A DNA stretch of 34,717 bases from the IMG/VR virus record IMGVR_UViG_3300032753_000102, positions 1-34,717 of that record. One strand, given 5' to 3'. Each line of letters starts with the position of its first letter. Position 1 is the stretch's first letter. Both the position numbers and the translations under genes were made by a program. Positions 7,644-15,139 of the stretch are shown here, one piece after another. Under the pieces are notes generated by a model that searched no databases, had not been told where the DNA came from, and saw only the letters and a list, made by a program, of their open reading frames with translations. Source of the DNA: a virus.

Positions 7644-7886
7644 TTGTATCAGATTAAACCTATTTTGTATCACATGGATTTAAAGCCCCAGACGCTAAGT
7701 GCTGAGACTTTTCAAAAGTTACAGCGTTTAATCAGACGGTGGCAGACGCACAATTGCATTCGAGCTTGGCATTGGTCAAGTCCTCCCGTTTATCGAGATG
7801 GGAAGTTACTTGGCTATCTAAGCTATAACGGCAAATTGTGGGATAAAAATGTTTTTAACGGACAGGGAGTGGAGATTACATTATAA
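7644..7886 (+). CDS. Hypothetical protein with TTG start
   Basis: 80 residues. The frame is open from 7545, but a strong AAAGGAGG site at 7631-7638 sits 5 nt before TTG 7644, so that start is preferred over GTG 7572. The upstream extension would add a hydrophobic stretch ending in LTRC, which is not a valid lipobox. The protein has a tryptophan-rich middle (RAWHWSSPPVYRDG) and beta-rich end. No family recognised. Confidence 0.5.
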   Translation: MYQIKPILYHMDLKPQTLSAETFQKLQRLIRRWQTHNCIRAWHWSSPPVYRDGKLLGYLSYNGKLWDKNVFNGQGVEITL

Positions 7887-7890
7887 TTGC

Positions 7891-7926
7891 GAAAGGTCTG
7901 TGAGCTTCCAACTCACTAGACCTTTC
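7891..7926. other. Long stem-loop before the HNH-AP2 gene
   Basis: GAAAGGTCT (7891-7899) pairs with AGACCTTTC (7918-7926), and GTGAG (7900-7904) with CTCAC (7912-7916), around a 7-nt loop with one bulged T. No T-run follows, so it is not a standard terminator. It may limit read-through into, or mark the insertion boundary of, the endonuclease gene. Confidence 0.5.
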
Positions 7927-7952
7927 TAACCACCAACAATGTAAGGATTGTC

Positions 7953-8465
7953 ATGGCTGACGATATTTTAACTCAAGAATATTTACATTCAATTTTCCAA
8001 TATAAAGACGGTAATTTATATCGTAAAAATTCTATTGGCAATAAAAAAATTGGCGATATTGTAGGGTCAAAGACCTACGATGGATATATGCGTACCAAAA
8101 TCAATAAAAAAAGTATTTTGATTCATAGGCTAATATTTTTTATGGCTTATGGATATTTCCCTTTATGCATTGACCATATCAATGGCAATAAATTAGACAA
8201 TAGACTGGAAAATTTAAGAGAAGCAACATTTTCGCAAAATCAATACAACAGAAAAGTAAACTCCAATACTTTTAGCAAAATTAAAGGCATTTATTGGAAT
8301 AAAGCATTGAAAAAATGGCATGCTAAATGTGGCGTAAATGGAATCAGAAAACATATAGGTTATTTTTTTAATATTGATGATGCAATACAGGAATTACAAG
8401 AGTATAGGATGATGCACCATGGAATTTTTTTAAATAATGGAGAGAAAAATGAAAATAATAGTTGA
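7953..8465 (+). CDS. HNH endonuclease with AP2-type DNA-binding domain (free-standing homing endonuclease)
   Basis: 170 residues. The HNH core spans about residues 55-95: H58-R59, D74-H75-I76-N77 (CIDHINGNKLDNR) and the LENLREAT segment. Residues about 108-150 (KGIYWNKALKKWHAK, then HIGYFFNIDDAI) form an AP2-like three-stranded DNA-binding domain. This combination is typical of mobile phage homing endonucleases that cut a site in intron- or gene-free relatives and spread by repair. Start ATG 7953 has AAGGA upstream. The gene is more AT-rich than its neighbours, has its own leader with a hairpin, and its 3' end overlaps the next gene by 17 bp, all consistent with a recent insertion. Confidence 0.88.
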   Translation: MADDILTQEYLHSIFQYKDGNLYRKNSIGNKKIGDIVGSKTYDGYMRTKINKKSILIHRLIFFMAYGYFPLCIDHINGNKLDNRLENLREATFSQNQYNRKVNSNTFSKIKGIYWNKALKKWHAKCGVNGIRKHIGYFFNIDDAIQELQEYRMMHHGIFLNNGEKNENNS

Positions 8466-8730
8466 AGTAGAAGTGCCTAATGGTACGCCAGTATCAGAAA
8501 TACAAGGTTTTGTAAGACGGCATTTTGATAAAGATTGGATTTCTATCTGGTGGAATATTGACGATGTAAAGGAGCAATACGAGGGAGACGGAGAATATAG
8601 CGAGATCACAGATGATCAAGCTAGGGAAGTTTTAAGACTTGCAGAACGGGATCACGATTCAGAGGTGGGTATTAACTGGGAAGTAATTGATTTTTGGATT
8701 GACCATGTTAAACAACAGGAGGAAGTATGA
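8449..8730 (+). CDS. Hypothetical acidic protein
   Basis: 93 residues from ATG 8449 (MKIIVEVEVPNG), preceded by GGAGAG. It begins with a beta strand and ends with a helix-rich acidic region (EVLRLAERDHDSEVG, then IDFWIDHVKQQEEV). It overlaps the 3' end of the HNH gene and its stop overlaps the next ATG, so the operon continues across the insertion. No family recognised. Confidence 0.6.
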   Translation: MKIIVEVEVPNGTPVSEIQGFVRRHFDKDWISIWWNIDDVKEQYEGDGEYSEITDDQAREVLRLAERDHDSEVGINWEVIDFWIDHVKQQEEV

Positions 8731-8891
8731 AACGACAATACGATGTTTTATTTTATATACAACGGACGGTAAACATTACGGTAGATTGCGACAGCGGAGA
8801 TGACCCCGTGGCATATGCACTAGACCAGTTAGTTTTACACGATGACGAAACCATTTACGACACGGATGTAACAGAGGGAGATTTTGAATGA
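8727..8891 (+). CDS. Small acidic hypothetical protein
   Basis: 54 residues (MKRQYDVLFYIQRTVNITVD...). Its start is preceded by GGAGGAAGT, an element also found exactly before ATG 19570 and ATG 20751. The C-terminal half is acidic (LHDDETIYDTDVTEGDFE). ATGA overlaps on both sides. Confidence 0.55.
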   Translation: MKRQYDVLFYIQRTVNITVDCDSGDDPVAYALDQLVLHDDETIYDTDVTEGDFE

Positions 8892-9166
8892 CACCATTTG
8901 ACCAACACAACAAGCGCACGAAGTTAAAGATGACGGTTTACGCTGAAGTATTACTGGATATTATTGCTATGAAAGGACAAGCGGAAGTGATGGAGGTAAT
9001 CGAAGTAGCAGAGCAGCATCGGGTAGCTTGTTTAGCTACCCTACACAGGGCTATTAAGTGGCTAGAAGCTGAAAAGTTTATTAACCTAAGAGTGGGAGAC
9101 GGTGACGGACGTAAACGCATCTGTACCATTGCACAAAGAGGAACTTTATACTTGAAGAGTTTTTAA
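8888..9166 (+). CDS. Winged-helix DNA-binding protein
   Basis: 92 residues. Helices VLLDIIAMKGQAEVMEVIEV and ATLHRAIKWLEAEKFI, followed by a strand-turn-strand wing (NLRVGDGDGRKRICTIAQRG), match the MarR/PadR-like winged-helix layout. It is last in the rightward operon and may regulate it. Its 3' end overlaps the opposing toprim gene by 21 bp, and the operon terminator follows 20 bp later. Confidence 0.6.
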   Translation: MTPFDQHNKRTKLKMTVYAEVLLDIIAMKGQAEVMEVIEVAEQHRVACLATLHRAIKWLEAEKFINLRVGDGDGRKRICTIAQRGTLYLKSF

Positions 9167-9949
9167 CAATCCTAATAGACTCTGGGAGACGGACTTTGTT
9201 CCGTCTTTTTTTTCGGCATCATTAAAGTCAAATCCTCGTACATCAGAAACCCAGTACGGGAAGCCTATCTTCTTAGCCGTATTGATACCTACATCGTCAC
9301 AATCTGCTACTACAATGGCAGACGCAAAGTTCTTAGATATTTCAATCATGTTGGATGCGCTAAAACAAACGTGTATGACGGCATTTTGTTTAAGTTCTTT
9401 CATAGCTCTACGGACAGATAATCCCGTAGCCATACCCTCTACTAAGATATTAACGCCCTTATCACCCATCTTAAAAGACGCACCTTTAGTTATCTGACCA
9501 GTAAGGAACCTTTTGGAACCTTCTGGATCAATTAGCTGACACCCTACGATCTTATCGTTAATCCTCATGGGAATGACGAGTAGATTATTCCAAACTAAAC
9601 CCTTAGATTGAAAGCCTTTTTTATTGAGATATTTATGAGTTTGTAAGACGGCATTCTCTATGATGTAGTTAGCCCTATTCATAGCCTTAGACTGACGCTC
9701 TTCACGTTCTTTAATCTGCTTCTCTTTCTTGGCTTGTGCTAGTGGATCAGGACGGTACGGCTCCCGTGATCTCCATTGAATTGGTTTATCGTGGACAGCC
9801 CAGTTAATAATTGCGCCCGTCATGCCCTCACATATATAAGATCCGTTTTTTTTATTAGGTTTATCTTGAGTAGAAACACGCACCCAGCGATCCATCACCA
9901 GACTACCGATCATTAGCCCATGCATCTCAGCGAATTGATTAAAGTCCAT
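9146..9949 (-). CDS. Toprim-domain protein, primase-like
   Basis: 267 residues. The C-terminal Toprim domain is visible: the catalytic glutamate E171 in NILVEGMATG, and the DxD motif D216/D218 in VVADCDDVG, followed by the FDFND motif at 240-244. Toprim domains of this type are found in phage DnaG-like primases and plasmid primase-helicases. The N-terminal part (about 1-60) resembles a degenerate primase N-terminal module, but no zinc-binding Cys/His set is present, so its priming activity is uncertain. It pairs with the SF2 helicase upstream in the same operon. A terminator for the opposite strand is embedded in its 3' coding region. Confidence 0.8.
   Translation of the reverse strand: MDFNQFAEMHGLMIGSLVMDRWVRVSTQDKPNKKNGSYICEGMTGAIINWAVHDKPIQWRSREPYRPDPLAQAKKEKQIKEREERQSKAMNRANYIIENAVLQTHKYLNKKGFQSKGLVWNNLLVIPMRINDKIVGCQLIDPEGSKRFLTGQITKGASFKMGDKGVNILVEGMATGLSVRRAMKELKQNAVIHVCFSASNMIEISKNFASAIVVADCDDVGINTAKKIGFPYWVSDVRGFDFNDAEKKDGTKSVSQSLLGLLKTLQV
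9187..9213 (+). terminator. Intrinsic terminator of the rightward operon
   Basis: AGACGGA (9187-9193) and TCCGTCT (9200-9206) form a perfect 7-bp stem with a 6-nt loop, followed by seven further T residues. It lies inside the opposing toprim gene, where the A-run reads as Lys-Lys codons. Confidence 0.85.
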
Positions 9950-10112
9950 CGAGCAATTCCTTGATATTGATATTACGTTGCTCTAGTATTTTAACAATCT
10001 TCTTACGGGCTAAACGATCAATCTCATAGACGTTGCTAGTGGATAACCCTAGTTCTTTACCGACTTGTTCACAAGTCATTTCATACTCATCGTATGGCAT
10101 CTTGTATGTCAT
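9939..10112 (-). CDS. Small helix-turn-helix protein resembling sigma factor region 4
   Basis: 57 residues from ATG 10112. The segment MTCEQVGKELGLSTSNVYEIDRLARKKI has the spacing of sigma region 4.2 (E-x-x-G-x-x-x-G-[LI]-S ... V-Y-x-I-[ED]). It is joined to the upstream gene by an ATGA overlap with the shared RKANEK junction and overlaps the toprim start by 11 bp. It could redirect host RNA polymerase or bind origin DNA. Confidence 0.6.
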   Translation of the reverse strand: MTYKMPYDEYEMTCEQVGKELGLSTSNVYEIDRLARKKIVKILEQRNINIKELLDGL

Positions 10113-10444
10113 TTCTCATTAGCCTTTCTTAATTCATCAACCAAAGAATCGCAAATAATTCTTGTTTCTTTGAAGCTAACTACAGATCTAATAAGTTTTC
10201 CATTGCAGTCTAAAACTGTGACTGTTAAAACAGGTAGCTCACCATCTTTTAAGTTTTCAATTGTCTTTGCTGGATGGACATTGTTATACCATTGCTCAAC
10301 TGTTTTTACACTTACACGACCACCAACATTGATGCCTATATTATTTTCTTTAGTCACAAAAATTGACGGAGAATAATAATCATTAGGGATTGCTCGCCAT
10401 ATTTCTCTGTCTGTATTTTCATACTCTACTGGTTCATTGTTCAT
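10109..10444 (-). CDS. Hypothetical protein ending in RKANEK
   Basis: 111 residues. Globular, with strands (IFVTKENNIGINVGGR, LPVLTVTVLDCNGKLI) and a C-terminal helix LVDELRKANEK. The last six codons also carry the AAGG ribosome-binding site of the next gene. No fold recognised. Confidence 0.6.
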   Translation of the reverse strand: MNNEPVEYENTDREIWRAIPNDYYSPSIFVTKENNIGINVGGRVSVKTVEQWYNNVHPAKTIENLKDGELPVLTVTVLDCNGKLIRSVVSFKETRIICDSLVDELRKANEK

Positions 10445-10716
10445 TTCTCATTAGCCTTTCTTAGTATTGCTATTTCGGATTCTTTTTCTTTAATGACGGC
10501 AAGAAGAAACTCATTTTTATTCATAAGGTATGCGTTTTCTTTTTCTAGCTTGCTGAAACACTCATTGGCAAGATTGTTATCTCTTTTTCTCTTTGCTTCA
10601 ACATCTATTTTACCTCCCTCAAACGCTCTAGCAAGCAACTTTAAAATTTCAGGGCTGACTGCCATTTGTGTAATGTTGGCATCGAACCAAATAGCGAATG
10701 GTGATTGATAGCTCAT
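10441..10716 (-). CDS. Hypothetical coiled-coil protein
   Basis: 91 residues. The N-terminal 30 residues are mixed (SPFAIWFDANITQMAVSPEI); the rest is a long charged helix (LEKENAYLMNKNEFLLAVIK) ending in the family tail RKANEK. ATGA overlaps on both sides. Confidence 0.6.
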   Translation of the reverse strand: MSYQSPFAIWFDANITQMAVSPEILKLLARAFEGGKIDVEAKRKRDNNLANECFSKLEKENAYLMNKNEFLLAVIKEKESEIAILRKANEK

Positions 10717-10907
10717 TTATCTTGTGCCTTTCTTAGCATGATTGGTAGATTATCTTCTAAAAATTTAGCGTAACAAAACGGACAAATAGGCTTACCAAAA
10801 CCATCTTTACTTCCTAAAACTGGTGCTGGAAAGCTATTGCTTGGGCTATATGGATGTTCACCACCGCATTTATGGCAAATATAAATTTGTGGAATTATGT
10901 AACTCAT
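10713..10907 (-). CDS. Small zinc-ribbon protein
   Basis: 64 residues with two CxxC knuckles: ICHKCGGEH (C11, C14) and ICPFCYAKF (about C42, C45). This is a four-cysteine zinc ribbon likely to bind nucleic acid or protein. The C-terminus LRKAQDK is the shared junction element. The partner or target is unknown. Confidence 0.65.
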   Translation of the reverse strand: MSYIIPQIYICHKCGGEHPYSPSNSFPAPVLGSKDGFGKPICPFCYAKFLEDNLPIMLRKAQDK

Positions 10908-11167
10908 TTCTCTTGTGCCTTTCTTAGTATTGCCCTACCTAAATCAACAGGGAAGTTATTGCCTGTGTAGTTTTCTTGAAAGTCAGCGTACACATTAAAC
11001 AAATCCTTATCTGTTAGGGTCTTTGCTTTCTTATCAGGTTCAAAATAAGCTGGGTCACATCCAAATAATTCTTTAAGGTGTTCTATTTCAGCTTGTTGCT
11101 GGCGTATCTGTGATTCTAGTTTGTCAAATAGTTGTATAGTTTCATGGTCCCAGCTTTTATCACTCAT
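10904..11167 (-). CDS. QQQAEIEAL-family small protein
   Basis: 87 residues. A short N-terminal helix leads into IRQQQAEIEHLKELFG, the coiled-coil core shared with four other proteins of this operon, then a variable region and the tail LRKAQEK. Function unknown; the DNA encoding the core is nearly identical between copies. Confidence 0.65.
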   Translation of the reverse strand: MSDKSWDHETIQLFDKLESQIRQQQAEIEHLKELFGCDPAYFEPDKKAKTLTDKDLFNVYADFQENYTGNNFPVDLGRAILRKAQEK

Positions 11168-11355
11168 TTTTTCCTCGCATCTTCAAACGCTTCTTTCATT
11201 TTATTGTCGAAGTTTTTAACAGCTTTGTTAATTTGTTCCCACAATAAATCTAAATCTGCTTGGTATTCTTCGTATGAGATTTCTTGTACATAGCATGGGT
11301 TATTTTCTCTGTGTATTGTGTTTGGTGCTGTTGATTCTCCACAAACGCATTTCAT
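11164..11355 (-). CDS. Small cysteine-containing protein
   Basis: 63 residues. The N-terminus MKCVCGESTAPNTIH and the later NPCYVQ give three cysteines and a histidine, perhaps half of a metal site. The rest is an acidic to basic helix (LDLLWEQINKAVKNFD) ending ARKK, the same tail as the helicase. ATGA overlaps on both sides. Confidence 0.55.
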   Translation of the reverse strand: MKCVCGESTAPNTIHRENNPCYVQEISYEEYQADLDLLWEQINKAVKNFDNKMKEAFEDARKK

Positions 11356-11648
11356 TTTCCATTCCTCCAGTATGTTTCTATTTTAAAATCGGCCATTAGA
11401 TTTTCGTAGTTTTCTATTAAATGTTCTTTGTCAGCTTTCAACGCCTCTATTTCAGCTTGTTGCTGGCGTAGAATGGCTTCAACTTCATCCATTTTGTCGT
11501 TCAGCTCTGGATTTGGATTGTCATAAAACTCTGTATCTTTAATCCAATCAGCTAGTTCATTTGCGTTCATTTCTTTTCTTTGTTCATGTTCCGTGAACTG
11601 TTCAATATCTTGAACATTAAGTGGGGTATTGGTCGCTTTATTGCTCAT
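11352..11648 (-). CDS. QQQAEIEAL-family protein with N-terminal extension
   Basis: 98 residues from ATG 11648, which overlaps the helicase stop. Residue 27 begins MNANELADWIKD, the usual start of its paralogues, preceded by RKE and an AAAGAAAAGAAATGAACGC-like sequence resembling a worn gene junction. So this may be a fusion of a short gene with a family member, with ATG 11570 as an alternative start. The core LRQQQAEIEALK is at about 61-72. Confidence 0.6.
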   Translation of the reverse strand: MSNKATNTPLNVQDIEQFTEHEQRKEMNANELADWIKDTEFYDNPNPELNDKMDEVEAILRQQQAEIEALKADKEHLIENYENLMADFKIETYWRNGK

Positions 11649-13129
11649 TTTTTCCTCGCATTTGCATACGCAATTTGACGGTGTTTAATCCATCCCATTG
11701 TCTCTGGTGTTGGTGTTTGCATTACATCTTTTAATCCTTTAGGCCAGACATCAAACTTCGCACGATACTGGTTAGCTACCCATCCTTTAGCGTAACCTTT
11801 AACCTTAGAGACATATATCAATTGAGAGTAGAAGTCTTGCTTACTGATAATAAGTTTACGGTTTGTAGCATCTAATTCTGTAAGCTCTCCAGCAATACTA
11901 ATCACCATATTGGAACGTTGACGCTCATGTCCACATTCATTACAGATATTGGTATCTGATGTCCACAGTCCACCACAGGCAGGGCATTTAGATTGTTTCT
12001 TTACTCTATCTGTCATCTCTGCACGTTTCTTAGAGTCACCCGTGTACTTGAGTTCATCTACGCCATTCTCAAATAGCTGATCCCAGTCATCACGAAATCT
12101 CAGGAAGTTACCGGAATGATCTTGGATAAGACAGAATGGTTTATTAGGATGTGAACGTGCGCCACGTCCAATCATCTGAACGTGCATGGATAAAGACTTA
12201 CGCAATGGACGAGCAAGGATGATATGTTCTACATCGGTCTGGTCAAATCCACGAGTAAGAATATCTGAACTGATAACGCCCTTGATTGTAGAGTCTGGTT
12301 TAGCAAACTCATCTAAGACTTCTCGTTTGTATTCTTCTGAATCCTTGTAGCTGATCTGAACAAAGTTAATTCCACGAGCATTAAACTGTTTAGCCAACTC
12401 TTCACCATGCTTTACGCCAGATGAGAAGCAAATAGTCTTACGCACTTCTCCAAAGATTTTATCGCTAAGATTGATGAATTCGTTGACTACGTCCCCGACA
12501 ATGTGAAGGCCACGAGTTTCTAGTTCATCCTTTTGCCACTCACCAGCAGTTACCTTGACACCAGCAGTATCTATTTCTTTAGCAATGAATACTTTAAATG
12601 GCACAAGGTATCCTTGATCCACTAATTCTTTCATCGTGATAACGTTGGTTACGTTGGTAAAGTATTTACCGAGCTTGTCATTGAATGGCGTAGCAGTAAG
12701 ACCTACTATCTTAGCTTGTGGGTTCTCGTCTATGTAACGCTCCAAAGATCCACGCATGACGGCATGAATCTCATCAACGATCAATAGATCCATGACAGGC
12801 CAGCTCTCTCTACGTTCTAATGTTTGTATGCTTGCTACCTGAATATTCTCATCAGGCTTAACTCTCCAGCTACCGGACATGATGCATCCGTGAGGTATTT
12901 CATGACGGGATAGATGGCGTGAGAATTGATCCACTAAGACTCTACGATCACATAAGAACATGACCTTAGATCCTTTTTTACTGGCGGATTCCAGCATACT
13001 CATAGCGATAATACTTTTACCAGCACCCGTACTAGCAGCAAGTATTTGTCGCTTATGATTATTTTTAAAACCTTCTCTTAACCCATCTATAGACTGAGTT
13101 TGGTAATCCCTAAGTTGTATGTCTGACAT
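11645..13129 (-). CDS. SF2 DEAD/DEAH-box helicase with C-terminal zinc finger
   Basis: 494 residues. Motifs in order: Q-like LRDYQTQSID (6-15), Walker A STGAGKS (33-39), DEIH (119-122), TATP (145-148), and motif VI MIGRGAR (319-325). Two CxxC knuckles (C382/C385 and C396/C399) form a zinc ribbon after the helicase core. The arrangement resembles phage helicases of the UvsW/RecG-like or RAD25-like type that remodel DNA during replication and recombination. It starts 2 bp after the ParB-like gene and ends with the ARKK junction tail. Confidence 0.9.
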   Translation of the reverse strand: MSDIQLRDYQTQSIDGLREGFKNNHKRQILAASTGAGKSIIAMSMLESASKKGSKVMFLCDRRVLVDQFSRHLSRHEIPHGCIMSGSWRVKPDENIQVASIQTLERRESWPVMDLLIVDEIHAVMRGSLERYIDENPQAKIVGLTATPFNDKLGKYFTNVTNVITMKELVDQGYLVPFKVFIAKEIDTAGVKVTAGEWQKDELETRGLHIVGDVVNEFINLSDKIFGEVRKTICFSSGVKHGEELAKQFNARGINFVQISYKDSEEYKREVLDEFAKPDSTIKGVISSDILTRGFDQTDVEHIILARPLRKSLSMHVQMIGRGARSHPNKPFCLIQDHSGNFLRFRDDWDQLFENGVDELKYTGDSKKRAEMTDRVKKQSKCPACGGLWTSDTNICNECGHERQRSNMVISIAGELTELDATNRKLIISKQDFYSQLIYVSKVKGYAKGWVANQYRAKFDVWPKGLKDVMQTPTPETMGWIKHRQIAYANARKK

Positions 13130-13131
13130 GT

Positions 13132-13812
13132 CTACACCTTAGACAATTTTTCAGCTTTTCTTTTCCAGTATAGGAGTTCTTTTTTGAGATTAGCGTTTTC
13201 AGTCATCAATTCATCACGGGACATTTTGAGAGATTTAATCTCTAGCTCCATAGATGACAATGGCTTTTCTAAAACTTCAATCTCTTCTCTTAGCTCTTCA
13301 TTTAACTCTTCAAGCTGAGTATCTAAAGGTTTATAAGAAGTGACTTCTGGTTTAGGAGCAGATGGCTCTGAAGACGGTTTTGGTTTGCTAAGTTCTTTTC
13401 TGATACGCTGTACTGTCATGTGAGATACATTACAAATAACTCCCATATCTCTAGTGCTTAGGTCTTGCCACTCAATGTCATTTAACATTGTCATCACAGC
13501 TTTTCTTTTGTCTGCAATAGTGCGAGGTAATCCATGCTTATCATTTACTCCGAGTGAATATAGTCTAGCTTCTCTAAGACTACCATTCGTAACGACAGCT
13601 TCTACTTCTTCGATGCCAGCACGTTTATATCCAAAGTAACGATGGAATCCATCTACTAAATACTTTTTAAGCCCATCATCATAAACTTGAATCTCAGGAA
13701 ATACAGCGCCCTCAATCATCGCTTCTGTATATTCCGCTACAGTATTTTGGTTAATCATTTCACGGCTTTGAGTGCCAGCATCAATGACTAAATCTTTCAA
13801 TAAAATCTTCAT
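13132..13812 (-). CDS. ParB/sulfiredoxin-fold protein with HTH and coiled coil
   Basis: 226 residues. N-terminal ParB-like domain (1-95) with the motif VDGFHRYFGYKRAG (53-66), corresponding to the DGxHR nucleotide-binding signature. A helix-turn-helix follows at about 115-140 (STRDMGVICNVSHMTVQRIR), then a Pro/Ser linker and a coiled coil (about 165-226). No ParA is present, so plasmid-style partition is unlikely. Phage proteins of this kind may be CTP-binding DNA clamps or nucleases. The gene lies just upstream of the helicase. Confidence 0.8.
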   Translation of the reverse strand: MKILLKDLVIDAGTQSREMINQNTVAEYTEAMIEGAVFPEIQVYDDGLKKYLVDGFHRYFGYKRAGIEEVEAVVTNGSLREARLYSLGVNDKHGLPRTIADKRKAVMTMLNDIEWQDLSTRDMGVICNVSHMTVQRIRKELSKPKPSSEPSAPKPEVTSYKPLDTQLEELNEELREEIEVLEKPLSSMELEIKSLKMSRDELMTENANLKKELLYWKRKAEKLSKV

Positions 13813-13867
13813 TTTTTATCCTTAGTTGACCACGAATCCTCTTACGTGGGTGTATCAGTGTACTACT

Positions 13868-14161
13868 TTATTTTACTTCTTTGACTTCTTTTATGCCTAA
13901 TCCTTGGCGTAATTGATGACTATGTAACTTCTTAATGCCCTTCTTTACTTCACCCGCTTTTTCTGCTACTTTTGCTGCTTTTTTACGATCTACAATTTCA
14001 CCATCACTTAGTTCAAACTCGTGTTTTGCATTCTTAAATCCTTTTTTGCCAAACTTTTTAGCGATATCTTCATGGGAATACTTTGCATTAGGAGCTACTT
14101 CAACTTTTCCCTTTTTTGTTACTACTACTGGCTTTACTACTTTTAATTGTTTTGTTGCCAT
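13868..14161 (-). CDS. Small basic protein of a widespread phage family
   Basis: 97 residues, lysine-rich at both ends. The middle (HEFELSDGEIVDRKKAAKVA, then GIKKLHSHQL) resembles a small phage family whose members have a D-x-x-x-[FI]-x-x-R-x-E-A-x-x-I-A helix and end near LHSEDL; that likeness is from memory. ATG 14161 has AAGGG upstream. Its first 62 bp overlap the preceding gene in another frame. Confidence 0.6.
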   Translation of the reverse strand: MATKQLKVVKPVVVTKKGKVEVAPNAKYSHEDIAKKFGKKGFKNAKHEFELSDGEIVDRKKAAKVAEKAGEVKKGIKKLHSHQLRQGLGIKEVKEVK

Positions 14162-14348
14162 GATTTTCCCTTTTATATTCTAGTTTTAGTGCTAGTTCAA
14201 TACTGTATTTTATCGCTTCCCATGATGCTCGGTCTAGTATTACCGGTATTTGCTCTTGACCACGTGCAATTTCAGCAAATTTAGCCGTTAAATACTCATC
14301 GTAAGCAATTTGTTCACTTTTTGTTTGAATTTTAGGCTTTTTACTCAT
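14100..14348 (-). CDS. Small hypothetical protein
   Basis: 82 residues (MSKKPKIQTKSEQIAYDEYL...), with a helical body (ASWEAIKYSIELALKLEYKR) and a basic Ser/Lys-rich tail. The tail is encoded by the bases overlapping the next gene, so it may be nonessential. The start follows the KAQEK junction of the 29-residue gene. Confidence 0.55.
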   Translation of the reverse strand: MSKKPKIQTKSEQIAYDEYLTAKFAEIARGQEQIPVILDRASWEAIKYSIELALKLEYKRENHGNKTIKSSKASSSNKKGKS

Positions 14349-14434
14349 TTCTCTTGTGCCTTTCTTTTATCAAAGTCCCTTTGTAACTTAGCAAAGGCTT
14401 TTCTCAATCCTTCTAACAATTCTTTTGTTGTCAT
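14345..14434 (-). CDS. Minimal 29-residue helical peptide ending in RKAQEK
   Basis: MTTKELLEGLRKAFAKLQRD then FDKRKAQEK. It has ATGA overlaps with both neighbours and carries the standard junction. It is the shortest member of the array; it may be functional or mainly a coupling spacer. Confidence 0.5.
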   Translation of the reverse strand: MTTKELLEGLRKAFAKLQRDFDKRKAQEK

Positions 14435-14736
14435 TTCTCTTGTGCCTTTCCAAAAACAACACCTGCGGCAATTGCATCGAACCTATCTTGCAATGGATTT
14501 CCTTTTATTCTTTGTCTAAGAATCTCAATCATTGTCCAGTAGTTATCATTTTGGGCTTCCAATGATTTAATATATTTCATTGCACATCCAGATGACCTTT
14601 GGGCATCAAACTTATCATTTGATGGGATATTGTTAAATATATTGCCCAATTCAACCCACCACCAATCATCATCTTTTCTAAAATAACTAGGGTCATCTAT
14701 AGAAATATACTCATCATCACGTTTATTTGCGTTCAT
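14431..14736 (-). CDS. Hypothetical protein ending in GKAQEK
   Basis: 101 residues from ATG 14736 (MNANKRDDEY), chosen because AGGAGG precedes it and it overlaps the previous stop. Tryptophan-rich patch KDDDWWWVELGNIF near residue 22; helical C-terminal half. Family not recognised. Tail FGKAQEK carries the ribosome-binding site for the next gene. Confidence 0.6.
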   Translation of the reverse strand: MNANKRDDEYISIDDPSYFRKDDDWWWVELGNIFNNIPSNDKFDAQRSSGCAMKYIKSLEAQNDNYWTMIEILRQRIKGNPLQDRFDAIAAGVVFGKAQEK

Positions 14737-14933
14737 TTCTCTTGTTCCTCCTCTTGACACCAATATAATGGGTCTTCAATATCGACAGGTACATCTCGCC
14801 ATTCATGTTCGGTTGTTTGATTCCATCGCTCACCATCACATACACTTTTACCCCATGCCTGTTGAAGAACTCTATCCCCATTGGATAGTGTTTTTAAACG
14901 AATAGGAATAAGTGGTTGCCATACTGGTTTCAT
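14733..14933 (-). CDS. Small hypothetical protein
   Basis: 66 residues from ATG 14933 (MKPVWQPLIPIRLKTLSNGD). Beta-rich, with several tryptophans (HEWRDVPVDIEDPLYW). The pattern EHEWRDVPVD resembles phage proteins that end short sequence summaries with W-R-x-V-P. The tail is EEEQEK. ATGA overlaps on both sides. Confidence 0.55.
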   Translation of the reverse strand: MKPVWQPLIPIRLKTLSNGDRVLQQAWGKSVCDGERWNQTTEHEWRDVPVDIEDPLYWCQEEEQEK

Positions 14934-15139
14934 TTCTTTTGTGCCTTCCAAATAATTAACTGCCCAGTTTCGCCACGCTCAGTAATAAACTGAAGCAACG
15001 CCTCAATTTCAGCTTGTTGCTGGCGATTTTGTTCAATTAACCACCATATCGCTTCTGCTCCTAATTTTTGCTCATCATAACTAACTGGTTCGGTCTGTTG
15101 TAAATAGTCGGCAATTTCAAAACATTTATCTATATTCAT
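14930..15139 (-). CDS. QQQAEIEAL-family small protein
   Basis: 69 residues. An N-terminal helical part (CFEIADYLQQ, AEAIWWLIEQ) leads to NRQQQAEIEALLQF and the tail WKAQKK. Paralogous to genes at 10904, 11352, 15136 and 15696. ATGA overlaps on both sides. Confidence 0.65.
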   Translation of the reverse strand: MNIDKCFEIADYLQQTEPVSYDEQKLGAEAIWWLIEQNRQQQAEIEALLQFITERGETGQLIIWKAQKK

